DNA of 50,000 nucleotides. Source: Glandiceps talaboti. Taxonomy: Eukaryota; Hemichordata; Enteropneusta; Spengelidae. Shown in pieces: positions 44,788 to 50,000 of this stretch. The DNA lies in the NCBI RefSeq assembly GCF_964340395.1, contig NC_135554.1:13635751-13685750 (forward strand), written 5' to 3'. The translations under genes were made by a program, and so were the position numbers. The notes beneath the pieces were generated by a model. The model was given only the letters and a program-made list of their open reading frames with translations. It had not been told where the DNA came from and searched no databases. Position 1 is the stretch's first letter. Every line of letters starts with the position of its first letter.

Positions 44788-47197
44788 GTGAGTTTTATCC
44801 TACATATTATAGAGAGCGTGTATCACCTCATCACTCTATATCACTCTTTTTTCCAATGTCTTATTATGTTTCAAGACTCACCTCATCAACCTATATCACT
44901 CTTATTTCTAATATCTTATTATGTTTGAAGAGTCTGCGCACGTGACAGACACGTACTTCCAGAGAGTGTGCTACATCGTGAACAATATCTGTTGTAACAC
45001 TGTCTTTGGTGGCAACTCTGTTTTAAAAGACGTCATGCGATCTAAGATTGGTAAAAAAAATCACCTTTCTTACACAACTGTGCGTCCACTGATATTAGAT
45101 GGAATTTCTGAATTCGAGACACGAGGAAAACAATCCATCTATAGTCGTTGTATATGGTAACATACGCCATTTGTAAAGTTTTCCATAAAAGTTCGTTGAT
45201 GCAAGTAAACGTTTTAATGTGGTCGCGCGCGAACTACCAGCGAAAATGTTACTTTTGGGCCCTTTTCTCGTCATTATATTACCACAGCAGATGTTCGTGT
45301 CGGTATTTCAACTGTTCTTTGAGTACGGTTCCGAGACCCAGCTTTGGTTACTGTAACAAGAAACATGTATGAAGTGTAGCACGAAATTCACAAGCAATCT
45401 GTAAAAATAGACAAGAGGATCAATTTTGGAGACCACTGCTATAGCTTTTTAAGGCACACAGAGCTGAAAGAGCTGAAAGAGATGCCTTCATGCCCAAAGA
45501 CTCCAAAGACTTTTCGTTTGAGAATTGAGCGGTGAAATAACAATGACGATTGAAATAAGTTCGTCTAGAATTGTCCCGAAACATTGCAGCGGTGTCTATA
45601 TATTGTACTTATACCCGACAAACTCACAGGATAACGGGATTAGCCCATTACACCCTTGCCAGACTATGCACACTGTCACGCCCTTGCCAGACAAGGTGAC
45701 GAAAAAATACAAACAGATACTGAGATGCATGCGGATGAGGATATACACAGCATCATATGTTTGCACAACAAATAGTATAATTATTCCAAACAACAATTAA
45801 TGAACCCGATTTAGAAGCATGGTAAGGCTTAGCGATAAGGTGGCCCACAGAGGACAAAATTGAGCGTAATCGGAACCACACATTTTTTTATTAGGCCTTT
45901 CAATGTATTGATAACTTTATTTGGAAAAACAATGTTTTTAAGAGACATTGAATAAACACTTTTCAACTGTTATGGCTTCACAATTTTTTTACGTTTTGAC
46001 TGTCACTTGTAAAACAGACACTCGAGGGGGGTATGTTTTTATGTTTGTCATGTTGCAGGAGGAACACATATATTATTCATTTATTAAACCCACATGTATG
46101 TCCCTCATCTCAAATGCCAAATTCTTGCACTGTACTGTTATGCAATATCTCTTTTTAACTTTAATGAGTCCCTCGAGTTATTGGGTTTGGTTCCATCACA
46201 TAAGGTTGTGGTCAGAATTTACGACGGGTAGGGGAGGGACTGTCAGTTACGTGTAATTATATAGTACCCCACCCCCTCACTTCCAGCATTATACAGATGT
46301 ACACACCCTCCCCACTAGCTATCATATAGTGGATGCTTTCATGGTTTAATTTGGTTCAAATCATGACCAAAATACCTCGTGCACCAACCCATTTCACACC
46401 ATCAGAATTTTCAAGGCTCCCCCCCCCCCCCGATTTCGTTCAATCCCCATCCCCCTCAAATTTCTCCCCGGGCCTCCCTGTCATAAATTCTTACTACAGC
46501 CTAAGTGAAGGTGCAATACGCTTCGTATTTTCCGCTCTTCCCTTTCAATAAGTTGGAGAAGGGAGACTGGTGAGGGCCACAGGACAGGATGAATGTGTAA
46601 TACAATCCCAATAAAGATCACAGGCCTCAGTTCTCTGATTATTTTGTGAAGCCACATATATCTATGAGCATCTGGGTCATCCCGAACCAAAGCACGATAT
46701 CACAGCGACAGTACCGTTCTATGTACCTAGATAAGTGTTCTAATGTATGACAGATGTACATTCTTTGTTTTAATCTGTCTTTTGATGTGTTATGTCTTCA
46801 GGGTCCATTGTCACAAACCACAGCCTCTTTCATGGCTCTGGCTAAGACGCACATCCAAGGGGGTTGCTTTAGTAGAAATATGTGCTCTGGCTTGTCAGAT
46901 GTCCAGGGTCCAATTCTTTTAATTGATGTTTTACAACTACATTCCACAGGCCATTATCATTTTCAATTTAACGTTAAACTCTCGATAATGCAATGGGTCC
47001 ATATTCCCCACTGGAGTATAGCTGGAAATGGTGATTCCATCTTTTATATCTTTACAAACATTTATACACTGGAAACAATCGATGATTTTAACACTTGGCA
47101 TGATCAGATAGTACTGCTCGCGAAGTTGAAATAGCCACCGAGAGTGTGCTGTGGATTGTAGGATATATAATCATTGTCTATCATGCGGTCCAACTTT

Positions 47198-47519
47198 TAT
47201 GTATTATGTAATCAAGTGACAGGGTAAGACATCTCATTAGTTCCAGCTATCTGTTCGAGCTATTTCTCAGTCCTTCACAGTTGTAATTTTAGTGTCTGTA
47301 AGTGTTCGCCTATTATTCACACATTAGTAAAAAATAAATAAAGCACTACAATACAAGCAATGTTGGAAATTTATCAGTCCAAATTAATTATGACCCGTGT
47401 CGAAGCTATGATAAGATAGTGTCCCATTACTATCCAGGCTTTCATGATGCATGAGCTCTAAGTGATATATATCAACAGAAATAAAGTCACATTGTTACAC
47501 TCAATATTCCGACTACAAG
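47198..47519. other. Unique spacer after the duplication breakpoint
   Basis: AT-rich. No gene or repeat recognised. Homology to the promoter region resumes at about 47520. Confidence 0.4.
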
Positions 47520-47666
47520 TACTTCTATACACCCCACTATTTATCATGGTTCAGAATATATTTAACCCAGATGGTGCTGGAGATAAAGCAAAATAAATAA
47601 TGCATAAGTTGATCGCATGCAGACATTTTTGGAAGTTAATTATGCGACACGTGGCACGGTACCGGC

Positions 47667-47703
47667 TATAAAGTGTTCCTAAAAATAATTCAATAGTCAG
47701 TTC
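47667..47703 (+). promoter_or_regulatory. Core promoter, exon 1 copy 3
   Basis: TATAAAG at 47667-47673 and TCAGTTC at 47697-47703, in a diverged but clearly homologous context (from about 47520). Spacing to the ATG at 47730 is preserved. Confidence 0.6.
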
Positions 47704-47729
47704 CTGAAGCGAAGAGGAACAGTAGAGAT

Positions 47730-47777
47730 ATGGAGCGTGTACTGCTGTTGTGTTGTTTAGTTGTGGTCGCCTTCAAG
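47730..47777 (+). CDS. Exon 1 copy 3 (signal peptide), start of another paralogue
   Basis: Encodes the same peptide with the last residue Lys instead of Arg (CTTCAAG before GTAAGT), in the same phase 0. Flanks are clearly more diverged than between copies 1 and 2, so the coding exon has been conserved beyond its surroundings. This suggests selection and a functional gene whose body lies right of the window. Confidence 0.65.
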
Positions 47778-48730
47778 GTAAGTTTTGTCCTAAATATTAT
47801 AAAGAGCGTCTAGAAACACCACCTCATCACTCTATATCACTCGTATTTCTAATTCTTATTATGTTTAAGAGTCTGCGCACGAGAAACGTCAAACTATGTA
47901 AGATTGATGAAAATTACAATTTACAATTTTAACAACTTTGCGATCCTCGATATTAGATGGAATTACAGAATTCGAAACTTCAGGAAAATAGTATGTAAAT
48001 GTATGTGGTAACATATACCATTTGAGAAGTTCTCCATAGAAGTCGATACAACTAAACTGTTTGATGTGGTCGCAAACTGCCTGCTTAAAAATGTTAATTT
48101 TGGGCCCTGGTCGTCATTGTATTAGAACAGTATTATCGGACGTGATGTTCGTGTCGCTATTTTCAACTATCCTTTGTGCACGGTTCCCAGAGTCAACTTT
48201 GGTTACTGTAACAATGAAAGGTATGAAGTGTAGCACAAAAGTCACAAGCAAACTGTAAAAACAGGAAAACAGAATACAAAATTTGTAGACCACTTCTAAT
48301 AATGTTTTATGGCACACAGAGCTGGATGAGGTGTGTTCATTACCAAACACTCCAACCGTTACATCAATGCCAGATTATAGATAATTGCCATGGTAATTTA
48401 AGAGGAGATTGTTTTTTTTTTATGGTGGAAACATTACAACGGTGTCTATATATTGTACTTGTACCCACCAAATACACATGGTGACATAATTAGCCCATTA
48501 CACCCTTGCTAGTCTAGGCACGCTGCCCCGTCCCTTAACAGACTAGGTGACGATGCAATACAAACAGATATTGAGATAGCATGCGTATCCGAACATAAAC
48601 AGCATCCTATGCTCGCGCAAGAAATGTTGTGATTATCCAAACTAATAATTCGTTAACCCTGTCAATTTAGAACAATGATAAGGCTTAGGGATACGGTGAC
48701 CTACAGGTGACACAGGAGCAATACATTTAT
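47778..48730 (+). other. Diverged intron 1 start of paralogue 3
   Basis: Follows exon 1 copy 3 and aligns by eye with about 12115-13180 and 44788-45850 at clearly lower similarity and with deletions. No coding exon found. Confidence 0.55.
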
Positions 48731-48750
48731 GGAATATGTTGATTTTTAGC

Positions 48751-49500
48751 CCTGCCGGACAAAGTCCGGGGGGACCTTATTGATTGGGTTCTGTCCATTT
48801 GTCAATGTGTGCATGCCGTCAGCCTGTGTGCCCGTCCGCGCGTCCGGAGTCATTTCTCAGAAACTACTAGACCGATTCTCTCAAACTTGGTACAAGGACA
48901 ACACACGTATGACATACATATGCACATCAATTACTTTGTGATATGATCCAATATGGCCGCCAGACGGCAATTTTGTTACGATTCTTTCATGTCCAAAGCC
49001 ATTACGTAGACATGTCTGAACAGATCCCATTCAACGACAGTGTTCTATTACGTACATATGCATGTCAATTTGCGTCATGCTATGGTCCAATATGGCCACT
49101 GGTGGCCATTTTTTAATGCTTTTTGCATGTCCAAAACCATTACATGGACATAACTGGACTGAGTTCTATCAAACTTAGTACAAGGGGAACACACTATGGT
49201 ATACATATGCATCTCAATTTATTTGTGATTCAATCCAATGTGGCCACGAGACGGCCATTCTCTTACAAACTTTTTCATGTTCTAAGCCATTATCAAACAT
49301 ACCTGAACAGATCCCATTCAAAGTTGGTATAAGGACAATGTTCTATTAAATACATATACATGTGAATTTATGTCATGATATGATCCAATATGGCCACTGG
49401 GCGGCCATTTTTTAAAGATTTTTTTTAATGTCCAGAACCATTACGCCAGGTGGCCATTTTGTTATGAATTTTTCATGTTCGAAGCTATTATGCAGACAAG
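48751..49500. repeat. Hairpin-headed degenerate tandem repeat, ~145-bp unit
   Basis: Begins with CCGGAC-AAA-GTCCGG (48755-48769) and GTCCGCGCGTCCGGAGTC-like sequence. Diverged units follow, marked by CCAATATGGCC(A/G)C and CATGTCCAAAGCCATTACGT, with the CAATATGGCC-type motif near 48950, 49090, 49237 and 49386. Probably a non-autonomous mobile element or satellite-like insert. No protein seen. Confidence 0.6.
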
Positions 49501-49884
49501 CATGAACAATTTCATAAGCATCTGAACTGTCATACCCTCCCTACCCGTATCCTTTGAACCCTAAATTTTGTTGTCACTCCCCCCCCCCCCCCATTTCTCC
49601 CCTGCCGTAAATCTGACCCCAGCCTTAGTGGAATCAACTTTCAAATAATACACGATATTGAAGGACATAGAGTACTTGAAAATTGTCTTCGATGCCCCAA
49701 TGTTACTCTCAATGCATTATTATATACCTGTTTGACTATATTGTCTAAACTTCAACTTATAAAGTGATATTTTGGCAGACACACATTCGCTTGGCTATCA
49801 ACTGCCTAATAACCCTTTTGCAAATGTACAAGGTAAATGTCAATGACTGCTCCTGGGTTCTGAAAAAGTAAAATGCAAAAATTG

Positions 49885-49885
<1 letters not shown>
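49501..49885. other. Probable further intron 1 sequence of paralogue 3
   Basis: At about 49575-49632 a C-run followed by ATTTCTCCCC and CAGCCTTAGTGGA resembles 13741-13832. If homologous, this is intron 1 resuming after the inserted tandem repeat. No gene seen. Confidence 0.35.

Positions 49886-49971
<86 letters not shown>
49886..49971. repeat. (AT)n microsatellite
   Basis: About 43 uninterrupted AT units. Confidence 0.95.
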
Positions 49972-49972
<1 letters not shown>

Positions 49973-50000
49973 TACCCGTATTGAGCACTTTTATGTGGTT

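Overview
This is a eukaryotic, intron-rich and AT-rich window full of microsatellites. I read it as part of an invertebrate animal genome, most likely a marine one. The evidence is GT/AG introns with consistent phases, metazoan secreted domains (tectonin-type beta-propeller, CCP/sushi, C-type lectin), AATAAA signals, long tetranucleotide microsatellites and several dispersed repeat families. I cannot name the species from sequence alone. There is no sign of bacterial, viral or plasmid content, no CRISPR array, and no rRNA or tRNA gene that I could recognise.

One gene can be assembled with confidence on the + strand (12067 to at least 31471). Exon 1 encodes a signal peptide (12067-12114). It is followed by a 19-nt micro-exon (15377-15395), one exon for a five-repeat tectonin/tachylectin-like propeller (15985-16602), one exon for a six-cysteine CCP domain behind a Pro/Thr linker (16805-17053), and six C-type lectin domains (CTLDs), each split over two exons (18215 to 31471). 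All junctions agree in phase. The assembled part is 3037 nt, about 1012 residues: a secreted, multivalent, lectin-like recognition protein. The terminal exon is not certain.

The six CTLDs form a higher-order A-B-C-A'-B'-C' array. Domains 1/4, 2/5 and 3/6 are closest relatives in sequence and, for 1/4 and 3/6, in exon length, so a three-domain block was copied. Domains B, C, B' and C' carry the EPN sugar-specificity motif. A has QPS and A' has EPS.

The gene is flanked by two copies of a segment of about 9-11 kb (about 5.6-14.5 kb and 36.5-47.2 kb). Each contains dispersed repeats, compound microsatellites, a TATA/initiator promoter, exon 1 and most of intron 1. Homology ends sharply at 14515/47197. 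A third, more diverged promoter plus exon 1 lies at 47667-47777. The window therefore holds one nearly complete gene and two more first exons, suggesting a tandem family that continues to the right.

The rest (1-5.5 kb, 31.6-36 kb, 48.7-50 kb) is repeat mosaic without recognisable genes. It includes a foldback element inside one CTLD intron (about 21771-22610) and a hairpin-headed degenerate tandem repeat of about 145 bp (48751-49500).
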